Of a stretch of DNA of 11,909 nt, positions 1 through 7,530 are shown one piece after another. This DNA is from JAAXQD01 sp035529735 (GTDB lineage: Bacteria > Desulfobacterota > Desulfobacteria > Desulfobacterales > UBA11574). The notes below the pieces were generated by a model, which saw only the letters and a list, made by a program, of their open reading frames with translations, was not told the DNA's origin and ran no database searches. The position numbers and the translations under genes were made by a program. The stretch spans positions 1 through 11,909 of the forward strand of contig DATKWE010000038.1 in NCBI GenBank assembly GCA_035529735.1, in the 5' to 3' direction. Numbering within the stretch: position 1 is the first letter of the stretch; each line of letters starts with the position of its first letter.

Positions 1-113
1 CCCCCCCCGATCCGCCCCCCCGATCCGTCCCCCTCCCCCCGACCCTCCCCCCGCATTTTTGGCGGGCGGGGGGTCGGTTTTACGGCGTTATTTGCCAATG
101 GGGTGGGCGCCGG
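1..113. other. C-rich low-complexity window edge, no gene
   Basis: The first ~54 bases are almost all C, with degenerate repeats of a C-run followed by GATCCG (around 9-14 and 22-27). They run into a GC hairpin. No open reading frame covers this stretch. The composition is unlike the rest of the window, where coding DNA is balanced in base content. This could be a real GC-rich hairpin region that stopped assembly, or sequencing or assembly error at a contig end. I favour the error explanation for at least the first ~38 bases, but the sequence alone cannot decide. Confidence 0.6.
39..81 (+). terminator. GC hairpin downstream of the PurF-like gene, possible terminator
   Basis: Bases 39-54 pair with 62-77 over 16 positions, with one C-C mismatch (49/67) and one T-G wobble (46/70), around a 7-base loop (55-61). 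TTTT follows at 78-81 on the plus strand, so as an intrinsic terminator it would act on plus-strand transcription entering from the left. On the minus strand it lies 36 bases past the stop of the PurF-like gene but is followed by G-runs rather than T. It might stop transcription in both directions. The C-rich edge next to it may be unreliable sequence, which lowers confidence. Confidence 0.35.
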
Positions 114-1517
114 TTAAAAATAACTGCTTCTATCCCAGCAATGGGTACATAATTTTTCTTTTGGAAGGCCGATGGCTTTTACAAGATTTTCCAATTTTTG
201 ATACTTTAAAGACGTGAGTCTTAGCCGCTGCCGTATTCTGTCCACCATTGCCGCATTTTTTTCCGAGTTTGACGTTGCATATTCATCCAAAAACGCATCT
301 TCTCCTTTTCCGAGTTCCGATATTGCTTTGCCTCCCGCAAGATCCAGTGTCGATCGAGATGATGAAAAATTGAGAAACTCACAGGGATAGATCAAGGTGG
401 GGCAGGCCGGCCGCATGTGCACTTCCAGGGCACCATAGTCGAACAATACCTGTACATTATCCTGCAATTGAGTCCCTCTGACAATCGAGTCTTCACAAAA
501 AAGAATCTTTTTCCCCTCAATTAATTCTTTGATGGGGATCAGTTTCATTCTGGCAACAAGATCTCTTATACTCTGATCCTGGGGCATAAAACTTCTCGGC
601 CAGGTCGGTGTGTATTTAACAAAAGGTCTTGTATATGGGATCTTTTTTTCATTTGCGTAGCCGAGGGCGTGTCCGGTTCCCGAATCCGGAATGCCGGCCA
701 CGCAATCGATTTCAATATCATCATCTCCGGCCAACGCAGCGCCGCATCGGTTTCTTACAAATTCTACGTTTATTCCTTCGTAGCTCGAGGCGGGAAATCC
801 GTAATACACCCAAAGAAACGCACAAATCTGCATTTTTTCATTGGGTTTCTTTCGCTGCTCATATCCGTCGGCCGTCATAAAAACGATTTCTCCCGGGCCC
901 AGATATTTATCAATTTCAAAGCCAAGATTCGGAAAGGCCGACGTTTCTGAAGACGCGGCATAGGAACCCTCTTTCTTACCGATAACGATGGGCGTTCTTC
1001 CGAGTTTATCCCGGGCAGCATAAATACCATCTTCCGTAAGCAAAAGGAGAGAACACGAGCCTTTAATGGTTTCCTGGGCATTTTCTATGCCGTCCTCAAA
1101 GGAATCTTCCTCACAGATGAGTGTTGCCACAATCTCGGACGGGCTTAGATCTCCACCGCTTGTTTCATAAAAATGGATTTTTTTTCGAAATGCTTTTTTG
1201 GCAAGTTCCTCAATATTGTTTATTTTCCCAACCGTAACGATACCGAATCTTCCCAGGTGAGATCCAAAGATCAACGGTTGAGCATCGTAATCACTGATAA
1301 CGCCGATACCTTTATTGCCGTGCAATTCGGGAAGATTTCCTTCAAATTTGGATCTGAAGTAATTGTTTTCAATATTATGAATGGAACGTTCGAATCCTTT
1401 GGAATGTTTGGTGGCCAATCCCCCTCGTTTCGTGCCGAGATGAGAATGATAATCGGTTCCATAAAACAGATCCTTTACACAGTCCTTTTTAGAAATATTG
1501 CCAAAAAAACCTCCCAT
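114..1517 (-). CDS. PurF-like amidophosphoribosyltransferase homolog without the catalytic cysteine
   Basis: A 467-residue protein with the two-domain plan of glutamine PRPP amidotransferase (first step of purine synthesis): N-terminal Ntn-glutaminase fold (about 1-225) and C-terminal phosphoribosyltransferase (about 260-400). The PRPP loop is near canonical (EDSIVRGTQ, 342-350), preceded by IPDSGTGHA (276-284). Cysteines matching the four 4Fe-4S ligands of Bacillus-type PurF are present: C232, C379, C457 and C460. The glutaminase site is lost. The protein starts MGGFFG where PurF has a processed Cys; the Arg of IGHxRYS aligns with S75, the oxyanion Asn of HNG with V96, and the glutamine-binding Asp with P126. 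Glutamine hydrolysis is therefore unlikely; ammonia-dependent synthesis or another PRPP-linked role is possible. The start is supported by GGAGGAG at 1524-1530, six bases upstream. Automatic annotation would probably call this purF; I leave the symbol blank because the key nucleophile is missing. It is preceded by the gdhA terminator, so it is likely monocistronic. Confidence 0.85.
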   Translation of the reverse strand: MGGFFGNISKKDCVKDLFYGTDYHSHLGTKRGGLATKHSKGFERSIHNIENNYFRSKFEGNLPELHGNKGIGVISDYDAQPLIFGSHLGRFGIVTVGKINNIEELAKKAFRKKIHFYETSGGDLSPSEIVATLICEEDSFEDGIENAQETIKGSCSLLLLTEDGIYAARDKLGRTPIVIGKKEGSYAASSETSAFPNLGFEIDKYLGPGEIVFMTADGYEQRKKPNEKMQICAFLWVYYGFPASSYEGINVEFVRNRCGAALAGDDDIEIDCVAGIPDSGTGHALGYANEKKIPYTRPFVKYTPTWPRSFMPQDQSIRDLVARMKLIPIKELIEGKKILFCEDSIVRGTQLQDNVQVLFDYGALEVHMRPACPTLIYPCEFLNFSSSRSTLDLAGGKAISELGKGEDAFLDEYATSNSEKNAAMVDRIRQRLRLTSLKYQKLENLVKAIGLPKEKLCTHCWDRSSYF

Positions 1518-1545
1518 ACGTAACTCCTCCTTAAATGGAATACTA

Positions 1546-1560
1546 CCGATTTTTTATCGG
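1546..1560 (-). promoter_or_regulatory. Small A/T-loop palindrome in the leader of the PurF-like gene
   Basis: CCGAT (1546-1550) and ATCGG (1556-1560) form a perfect 5-bp inverted repeat around five T. It lies 15 bases upstream of the ribosome binding site of the PurF-like gene. It could be a small operator or leader hairpin, or chance. I do not recognise the site, and it does not look like a PurR box. The rest of 1561-1730 shows no convincing promoter to me. Confidence 0.2.
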
Positions 1561-1730
1561 ACAAGCGAGTTGAAAATTTCCGCATTCAAAAACGTCAGCA
1601 CCATATCACGGACGTTGAAGGTGTCGCAAGCAGAAGGTTATAAATAACATGGAAAACTAATTGAAAAAGGGATTCCAGTCTCTCTAACCACCCGGAAATT
1701 AAAAGATTGTGGCATGACGGATGGACAAGG

Positions 1731-1760
1731 AATGAAAAGGCAGGGTGAAAAACCCTGCCC
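1731..1760 (-). terminator. Intrinsic terminator of gdhA
   Basis: Read on the minus strand, GGCAGGGT pairs perfectly with ACCCTGCC (plus-strand arms 1752-1759 and 1739-1746) around a TTTTC loop, and is followed by TTTTCATT. It starts about 45 bases after the gdhA stop at 1804. It is the clearest Rho-independent terminator in the window and separates gdhA from the PurF-like gene. Confidence 0.8.
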
Positions 1761-1803
1761 ATCCATATTTTAAAATTTCCGTTAGTCTGAACGTATCAAT
1801 TTG

Positions 1804-3153
1804 TCAAACAAGACCTTGATCCAGCATGGCGTTCACCACCTTTATAAAACCGGCAATATTGGCACCGGCCATATAATTACCTGGCTCATCGTAATTCGCA
1901 GCCGCATCCAGACAGGTCTGATGAATGTTCTTCATGATCATTTTAAGACGGCGATCCACTTCTTCCGCAGGCCAGCTCAACCGCATGCTGTTCTGGGCCA
2001 TTTCCAACCCTGATACCGCCACACCGCCGGCATTGGATGCCTTGCCGGGTGCATAGAGGATTTTCTGGTCCAAAAAAATGTTGATGGCTTCCGGAGTGCT
2101 CGGCATGTTGGCACCCTCACAGACCAGTTTGACCCCGTTGTTCATAAGGTTCATGGCATCTTTTTGGTTGATTTCATTCTCCGTGGCGCTGGGGAAAGCG
2201 CAGTCCGCTTTATGGTCCCAAAGCGGATTATGATCTAAAGACGTATCCGCTTCCGTGTAAACCGCTTCAGAATACTTATCAATGTATTCATAAATTCTGG
2301 CGCGTTTAATGTTTTTTAGCCGTTTTACAAAGTCCAATTTGCCGGAATCGATACCCTTTTCATCATAAATATAGCCGGAAGAATCGGAAAGGGTAAGCAC
2401 TTTGCCGCCCAGTTCAATAATTTTTTCAACCGTGTATTGGGAGACATTGCCTGAACCGGATACCAGGCAGGTTTTGCCTTCAAGGGTTTCGTTTTTATTT
2501 GCCAACATTTCTGCTGCAAAGTAGACACTGCCGTATCCGGTTGCTTCCGGGCGAATTAGGCTTCCACCCCATCCCAAGCTCTTGCCGGTCAAAACGCCGG
2601 TAAATTCATTGCGCAGTTTTTTGTACATGCCGAAGAGATAACCGATTTCCCTTGCGCCCACACCGATATCACCGGCCGGAACATCCGTGTTCGGTCCGAT
2701 ATGTCGAAACAGCTCGACCATGAAACTCTGACAAAAGCGCATGACCTCATTATCGGATTTGCCTTTGGGATCGAAATCAGAGCCGCCCTTTCCGCCGCCC
2801 ATGGCAAGGGTCGTCAGCGCGTTTTTAAAAACCTGTTCAAAGGCCAGAAATTTCAAAATGCTCAGTGTTACGGATGGATGAAAGCGCAATCCCCCCTTGT
2901 AGGGGCCGATAGCACTGTTCATTTGAATCCTGAAACCGCGGTTGACCTGTACCTGTCCCTGATCATCCATCCAGGGAACCCGGAATATGATCGTACGTTC
3001 CGGCTCTGTAATTCTTTCCAAGACAGCCTCTTGACGGTATTGAGGATTTCTGTCCAAAACAGGTTGAATTGACACAAGCACCTCTTCCACAGCCTGATGA
3101 AATTCTTTTTCGCCCGGATCTTTATCCTTTATTAGCTTCAAAATGTCCGTCAT
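1804..3153 (-). CDS. gdhA: NADP-type glutamate dehydrogenase
   Basis: This 449-residue protein catalyses reversible reductive amination of 2-oxoglutarate with ammonia to glutamate in the cytoplasm, linking carbon and nitrogen metabolism. It is the small hexameric type; the E. coli enzyme is 447 residues. Visible motifs are the substrate-binding GPYKGGLRFHP (about 83-93), the catalytic lysine in GGGKGGSDFDP (K122), DVPAGDIGVG with the conserved Asp (D162), and the Rossmann loop SGSGNVSQY (about 232-240). The following SDSSG, where NAD enzymes usually carry an acidic residue, suggests NADP use; this is family knowledge, not proof. A GTG start at 3159 is possible but directly abuts the AGGAGG at 3160-3165; ATG at 3153 sits six bases from it and is preferred. 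The gene lies downstream of uvrB across the palindromic element and ends in its own terminator. Confidence 0.96.
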   Translation of the reverse strand: MTDILKLIKDKDPGEKEFHQAVEEVLVSIQPVLDRNPQYRQEAVLERITEPERTIIFRVPWMDDQGQVQVNRGFRIQMNSAIGPYKGGLRFHPSVTLSILKFLAFEQVFKNALTTLAMGGGKGGSDFDPKGKSDNEVMRFCQSFMVELFRHIGPNTDVPAGDIGVGAREIGYLFGMYKKLRNEFTGVLTGKSLGWGGSLIRPEATGYGSVYFAAEMLANKNETLEGKTCLVSGSGNVSQYTVEKIIELGGKVLTLSDSSGYIYDEKGIDSGKLDFVKRLKNIKRARIYEYIDKYSEAVYTEADTSLDHNPLWDHKADCAFPSATENEINQKDAMNLMNNGVKLVCEGANMPSTPEAINIFLDQKILYAPGKASNAGGVAVSGLEMAQNSMRLSWPAEEVDRRLKMIMKNIHQTCLDAAANYDEPGNYMAGANIAGFIKVVNAMLDQGLV

Positions 3154-3159
3154 AAACAC

Positions 3160-3165
3160 CCTCCT
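3160..3165 (-). promoter_or_regulatory. Ribosome binding site deciding the gdhA start
   Basis: On the minus strand AGGAGG occupies 3165-3160. The spacing is zero to a possible GTG start (3159) and six bases to ATG at 3153. This fixes ATG 3153 as the likely start and removes two residues from the longest reading. Confidence 0.75.
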
Positions 3166-3199
3166 GTATATTTAATTGTTCATTTGCAAACTTGACAAC

Positions 3200-3377
3200 C
3201 TCGTAAAAAGTCTTTTGTGAGCGATATCTGATCATTTGGGGATCCAGTGTTTCAAGCGGTGATGCGTTAAAAATTTCAAGCTGTTTGAGGAGCTTGCGAC
3301 GAATTCTTGAAATTTAGCAGCACCGCTTGAACCGCCCCCAAATGGTCACTGAGGGAGCAAAACCGACTTTTTACGAG
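3200..3377. repeat. 178-bp imperfect palindromic element, MITE-like
   Basis: The ends are a perfect 13-bp inverted repeat: CTCGTAAAAAGTC (3200-3212) and its complement (3365-3377). Further nested matches follow in order: 3229-3241 with 3336-3348 (12 of 13), 3251-3261 with 3321-3331 (11 of 11), and 3271-3280 with 3306-3315 (10 of 10). The centre can also form CAAGCT/AGCTTG (3277-3282 with 3291-3296). About 46 bases per arm can pair. The element fills nearly the whole uvrB-gdhA spacer, ending four bases from the uvrB stop. It has no reading frame of note. It resembles non-autonomous mobile palindromes (MITE or REP-like). I saw no clear target-site duplication and no second copy in the window. 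It may also end uvrB transcription or affect gdhA expression. Confidence 0.8.
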
Positions 3378-3381
3378 ATCA

Positions 3382-5376
3382 TCACAGTTCAAAGACAATC
3401 ATTTTCTTTATGGCCTCAATCTGATCCCTTAGCTCCGCAGCCCTTTCGAATTCAAGTTCGTCTGCCGCCGCCTTCATTTCTTTTTTCAGATTCTTGATGA
3501 TATCATCAAGATCGTCCAAAGAATCATATCGAGCAACAGCTTCCGACACTCTGTCTGAAGGCTTATCGTTGATTTCATACATCGGCTCAAAGACGGAAGT
3601 AATATTTTTCTCTATGCTTTCCGGGGTAATTGAATGTTTTTTGTTGTAGATTTCTTGAATGTTCCGCCGCCGGTTTGTTTCGTCAATGGCCTGTTTCATC
3701 GATGCGGTCACGGAATCTGCATACATGATAACCTGCCCTTTGACATTTCTTGAAGCTCGGCCGCAGATCTGGACCAGCGACCGGGTCGAACGCAGGAAAC
3801 CTTCTTTGTCTGCATCGAGTATGGCAACCAGAGAGACTTCTGGAATGTCGAGTCCTTCCCGAAGCAGATTGATGCCGATGAGCACATCGAACTTTCCCCG
3901 CCTTAAATCGTGGATGATATCCATTCTTTCGAGGGTGCGGATGTCTGAATGGAGGTATCGAACCTGTATACCCATATCCGAATAATATTCGGTAAGATCT
4001 TCGGCCATACGCTTTGTCAGGGTGGTTACCAGAACCCTTTCATTCCTTCGTTGACGGGTTTGAATTTCTTCAAACAGATCGTCGACCTGGTTTTCTGCTG
4101 ACCTCACATCTATTCGGGGATCAATGAGTCCCGTGGGTCGAACAATCTGCTCTACAAGTTCATTTTTCGCCTTTGCAATTTCATGGTCAGAAGGCGTGGC
4201 CGAAACATATACGACCTGTGATATTTTTGAGTTGAACTCGTCAAATGACAACGGCCGATTGTCCCGAGCCGACGGCAGTCTAAATCCAAATTCAACCAGA
4301 GTTTTTTTGCGGGATTTGTCCCCTTTGTACATGGCGCGAAGCTGGGGTATTGAGATATGGCTTTCGTCGATAACGATCAGGACCTCTTTCGGAAAATAAT
4401 CCAACAGCGTCGGCGGCGGTTCCCCGGGAGCCCTTTGCGTTAAATGGCGGGAATAATTTTCGATCCCGTTACAATAGCCCAGTTCCTGCATCATCTCAAG
4501 GTCAAAGTTTGTTCTCTCTTCGATTCTCTGGGCTTCAATCAGCTTGTTATTCGCCCTGAAATAATCGATCCTCTGTTTCAATTCTGCAGTGATGGTTTTA
4601 GCGGCGTTTTGTAGAACACTTTTTTGAGTTACGTAATGGCTGGCCGGATATATGGTGGCTCGGTTCAAGCGTTTTTTGAGAATACCTCTGAGGGGGTCGA
4701 TCTCAGAAATCGCTTCAATCTCATCCCCATAAAAATCGATGCGGACGGCCTTGCTTTCTTCATAGGACGGAAAGATTTCAACCCGGTCGCCCCTCACCCG
4801 AAAAACCCCTCTATAAAAATCGAAATCATTTCTTTCGTAATGAATGGCAACCAGATCGGCAAGGAGTCTGTCACGGGAGATCTCCATATTTTTTTCGATA
4901 TCAACGCGCATGGACAGATACTCTTCAGGTGCGCCGAGTCCGAATATGCAGGATACACTGGCAACAACAATCACGTCTCTGCGGGAGAGTACCGACCGAG
5001 TGGCCGAATGGCGAAGCTTGTCGATCATCTCGTTGATGGAGGAGTCTTTCTGGATATAGGTATCGCTTGAAGGAATATATGCTTCAGGCTGATAGTAATC
5101 ATAGTAGCTGACAAAATATTCTACTGCATTCTCAGGGAAAAGCATCCTGAATTCGTTGTAAAGTTGAGCGGCAAGCGTTTTATTCGGAGCGATGACCAGC
5201 GTCGGTTTCCCAACCTTTGCGATAACATGCGCCATGGTAAATGTTTTGCCGGATCCTGTGACGCCCAAAAGAAGATGATGCTTCTTGCCCGATAAGATTC
5301 TTTGACTCAAGGTATCGATGGCATTGGGCTGGTCACCTTTAGGGATAAATTCCGAGAACAACTTAAAGGAAGGCAT
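3382..5376 (-). CDS. uvrB: Excinuclease ABC subunit B
   Basis: This 664-residue protein is the damage-verification helicase of nucleotide excision repair: UvrA loads it and UvrC is then recruited for incision. All landmarks are visible: Walker A GVTGSGKT (38-45), the YYDYYQPEAY beta-hairpin (about 91-100), the Walker B/DEAD-like DESH (337-340), SATPSDHE (about 392-399), RPTGLIDP, helicase motifs V and VI (GINLLREGLDIPE about 501-513, QICGRASRN about 536-544), and a C-terminal UVR domain (about 626-661) for UvrC contact. Length is usual. The DESHISIPQ and GRASRN variants (commonly DESHVTIPQ and GRAARN) are conservative. The ATG at 5376 gives the family N-terminus (FKLxSxFxPxGDQPxAI) but has no clear Shine-Dalgarno sequence. 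I found no convincing LexA box in the 205-base spacer upstream. Confidence 0.98.
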   Translation of the reverse strand: MPSFKLFSEFIPKGDQPNAIDTLSQRILSGKKHHLLLGVTGSGKTFTMAHVIAKVGKPTLVIAPNKTLAAQLYNEFRMLFPENAVEYFVSYYDYYQPEAYIPSSDTYIQKDSSINEMIDKLRHSATRSVLSRRDVIVVASVSCIFGLGAPEEYLSMRVDIEKNMEISRDRLLADLVAIHYERNDFDFYRGVFRVRGDRVEIFPSYEESKAVRIDFYGDEIEAISEIDPLRGILKKRLNRATIYPASHYVTQKSVLQNAAKTITAELKQRIDYFRANNKLIEAQRIEERTNFDLEMMQELGYCNGIENYSRHLTQRAPGEPPPTLLDYFPKEVLIVIDESHISIPQLRAMYKGDKSRKKTLVEFGFRLPSARDNRPLSFDEFNSKISQVVYVSATPSDHEIAKAKNELVEQIVRPTGLIDPRIDVRSAENQVDDLFEEIQTRQRRNERVLVTTLTKRMAEDLTEYYSDMGIQVRYLHSDIRTLERMDIIHDLRRGKFDVLIGINLLREGLDIPEVSLVAILDADKEGFLRSTRSLVQICGRASRNVKGQVIMYADSVTASMKQAIDETNRRRNIQEIYNKKHSITPESIEKNITSVFEPMYEINDKPSDRVSEAVARYDSLDDLDDIIKNLKKEMKAAADELEFERAAELRDQIEAIKKMIVFEL

Positions 5377-5581
5377 AGGGTTAGATATGATATATTTTCG
5401 AATTAACTATGTTATTAAGACCCAAAAAGGGGGATTTTTGATCGTTTTCGACACATCGTGCTTTCCACAAGTATATCGCCTTTCAGAAAACAGATGTCGA
5501 TAATCCTTCACTGTAAAAATCAGATAAAAACGTCATCAGAAGATGCAGTTACGCAACAGTTCGGGTGCGAAACCTGAGTTA

Positions 5582-7021
5582 TTATTTATTGATTTTCCAA
5601 ACCGGGCCATCAGCCCGGTCTTCTAAAATAATACCCATATCCACGAGCTCTTTTCTGATCTGATCGGCCATTTCCCAGTTTTTAGCTTTTCTGGCGACCT
5701 CTCTCTTTTCGACCATTTCAGCAACAACAGCGGGGTCAATGGACTTTTGTTCAAGAACTCGGGTCTGTTTTTTATTAAAATATCGTGTGGGGTTTTCAAG
5801 AAACATCCCGAGCATGTCCCCTGTTCTTCGAATGTCCGCCAGTCCGGATTGTAATGTTTGCGTGACGTCCGAAGACAGGCTGTTTTCATGCTGGTCCAGC
5901 AAACGATTGAAACTCCGAACCGTATCAAAAATAATACCGATACCGAGAGCTGAATTAAAATCGTCATCCATTGCGTCACAAAAATGCTTCCAGCAGATAC
6001 CAGGTTCAAAGTCCTGGACTGGAATGGGTCCCAATTTTTTTTCAACCCGCTCAAGAAGTGCATAAATCTTATCGAGCCCTTTAGAAGATTCATCCATAGC
6101 CTTGTCTGTAAAGTCGATGGGACTCCGGTAATGATTTGACAGAAGAAAAAGGCGCACAGCTTCAGGATGATACGATTTCAACACATCTTTTATCATCAGA
6201 AAATTGCCCAGAGATTTCGACATTTTTTCCTGATTGATATTTACAAATCCATTGTGTACCCAGTAGCGGACAAACGGCTTCCCGGAAAGGCTCTCGGATT
6301 GGGCAATCTCATTTTCATGATGGGGAAAGCACAGGTCTTTACCACCGCCATGGATGTCGAAGGTTTCTCCCAGGTATTCACTGCTCATTGCCGAGCATTC
6401 TATATGCCACCCAGGTCTTCCCTGACCCCAGGGACTGTCCCAGGCCGGCTCTCCGGGTTTGGCGGACTTCCATAACACAAAATCAAAAGGATTTTGCTTT
6501 CTTTCGTCAATATCGATTCGGGCTCCGGCCTCCATATCCTCCAGTTTGCGACCGGAAAGTTTTCCATATCGCTTGAATTTTTCAACAGAATAATAGACAT
6601 CCCCGTTGATCGGGTATGCAAACCCTTTTAAGATTAACTTTTCAATAAATTCAACGATCTGAGCAATGTGGTCCGTGGCTTTCGGTTCGATGGTCGCCCG
6701 CTGGACGTTCAAGGCATCCATGTCTTGATAAAATTCCTCGATGAATCTCTCGGCAACCGCCTTTGAATCGACGCCCAATTGATTCGCTTTCTGGATGATT
6801 TTGTCGTCGATGTCTGTGAAATTTCTAACATAAGTAACATCATACCCTTTTGCTTTCAGATAGCGTGCAATAACATCAAACACCACCACAGACCGTGCAT
6901 GTCCGATATGGCAGGCGTCATATACCGTCGGGCCGCAGACATACATATGTACCTTCCCGGCCTCTAAAGGTTCAAAAAGTTCTTTTTTACTGTTCAATGT
7001 ATTGAAAATGCGAAGTGCCAT
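5582..7021 (-). CDS. cysS: Cysteinyl-tRNA synthetase
   Basis: This 479-residue class I aminoacyl-tRNA synthetase charges tRNA-Cys with cysteine, using ATP, in the cytoplasm. It has the HIGH motif (38-41) in ACHIGHARS and the KMSKS motif (266-270). The zinc ligands that sense the cysteine thiol are all present: C29, C209 (GWHIECSAM), H234 and E238 (CFPHHENE), nearly the same numbering as in E. coli. The C-terminal third carries the DALR-type helical anticodon-binding region, ending GPVWKINK. It is slightly longer than the E. coli enzyme (461). The ribosome binding site is weak (GGA within GGATGACG about nine bases upstream). It lies 41 bases after the ispF stop on the same strand with no terminator between, so an ispF-cysS operon is likely. 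Confidence 0.98.
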   Translation of the reverse strand: MALRIFNTLNSKKELFEPLEAGKVHMYVCGPTVYDACHIGHARSVVVFDVIARYLKAKGYDVTYVRNFTDIDDKIIQKANQLGVDSKAVAERFIEEFYQDMDALNVQRATIEPKATDHIAQIVEFIEKLILKGFAYPINGDVYYSVEKFKRYGKLSGRKLEDMEAGARIDIDERKQNPFDFVLWKSAKPGEPAWDSPWGQGRPGWHIECSAMSSEYLGETFDIHGGGKDLCFPHHENEIAQSESLSGKPFVRYWVHNGFVNINQEKMSKSLGNFLMIKDVLKSYHPEAVRLFLLSNHYRSPIDFTDKAMDESSKGLDKIYALLERVEKKLGPIPVQDFEPGICWKHFCDAMDDDFNSALGIGIIFDTVRSFNRLLDQHENSLSSDVTQTLQSGLADIRRTGDMLGMFLENPTRYFNKKQTRVLEQKSIDPAVVAEMVEKREVARKAKNWEMADQIRKELVDMGIILEDRADGPVWKINK

Positions 7022-7062
7022 GTTTCGTCATCCGTTTTATTAATAGCTTGGGCAATGAATAT

Positions 7063-7530
7063 CTAATCGATAAGGGCGACACATACGGCGCCGATCCCCT
7101 CCCCTTTTCCGATCATTCCAAGACCTTCGAAGGTCGTCGCCTTAACATTAACACGATCCGGGTTAATTTCAATTGCTTGAGCGATATTTTTTTTCATTGT
7201 TTCTTTATATGAAGAAATTTTTGGCGCATCAGCGAACACGGTTGAATCTATGTTCACGATTTTAAAGTTTCTTTCACTGACCAAACGATAGGTTCTTTCG
7301 AGAATCTTTATACTTGAAATGTCTTTGAACTCCGGATTCGTGTCCGGAAAGTGCACGCCGATATCGTCGAGTCCAGCGGCGCCTAAAAGTGCGTCACACA
7401 CAGCATGAACAAGCACATCGGCGTCTGAATGTCCGAGCAACCCCTTTTCAAAAGGGATGGCGACGCCGCCCAGAACGAGTTTCCGCCCTTTAACCAATCG
7501 ATGAACATCGTATCCTATACCGACGCGCAT
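7063..7530 (-). CDS. ispF: 2-C-methyl-D-erythritol 2,4-cyclodiphosphate synthase
   Basis: This 155-residue enzyme of the non-mevalonate (MEP) isoprenoid pathway cyclises CDP-methylerythritol 2-phosphate with release of CMP, normally as a trimer. It has GYDVHRL with zinc ligands D8 and H10, GHSDADVLVHA with the third ligand H42, the DALLGAAGLDDIG region, the substrate-loop HFPDT, and the C-terminal TTFEGLGMIGKGEGI signature. Counting from ATG 7530, D8, H10 and H42 fall on the same numbers as in the E. coli protein, which supports that start. A TTG at 7542 with GGAG four bases upstream would add four residues and cannot be excluded. It is the first gene of the minus-strand arm, probably co-transcribed with cysS. 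ispD, its frequent neighbour, is not seen. Confidence 0.97.
   Translation of the reverse strand: MRVGIGYDVHRLVKGRKLVLGGVAIPFEKGLLGHSDADVLVHAVCDALLGAAGLDDIGVHFPDTNPEFKDISSIKILERTYRLVSERNFKIVNIDSTVFADAPKISSYKETMKKNIAQAIEINPDRVNVKATTFEGLGMIGKGEGIGAVCVALID

Noticed and set aside
1..38. Short tandem repeats of a C-run plus GATCCG as a CRISPR or functional repeat array
   Set aside because: Units are 10-14 bases, degenerate, without spacers, and sit at the window edge in near-pure C sequence; artefact or simple repeat is more likely.
629..950. Two plus-strand frames opposite the PurF-like gene
   Set aside because: They overlap each other and the PRPP-binding domain coding region; arginine- and serine-rich composition is typical of antisense shadows.
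3170..3198. TTGTCA-17-TTAAAT as a sigma70-type promoter for gdhA on the minus strand
   Set aside because: Spacing is ideal, but the predicted start of transcription falls inside the gdhA ribosome binding site at 3160-3165, so the message would lack it.
4624..5070. Plus-strand reading frame of 148 codons opposite uvrB
   Set aside because: It is an antisense shadow of well-conserved uvrB coding sequence, with no family features.
5534..5575. Weak hairpin downstream of cysS as an intrinsic terminator
   Set aside because: The best stem has about five pairs with a bulge and no following T tract.
5377..5581. LexA/SOS box or clear promoter upstream of uvrB
   Set aside because: I found no CTGT-N8-ACAG or other convincing palindrome, and no good -35/-10 pair. 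The host SOS consensus is unknown, so this is absence of evidence only.
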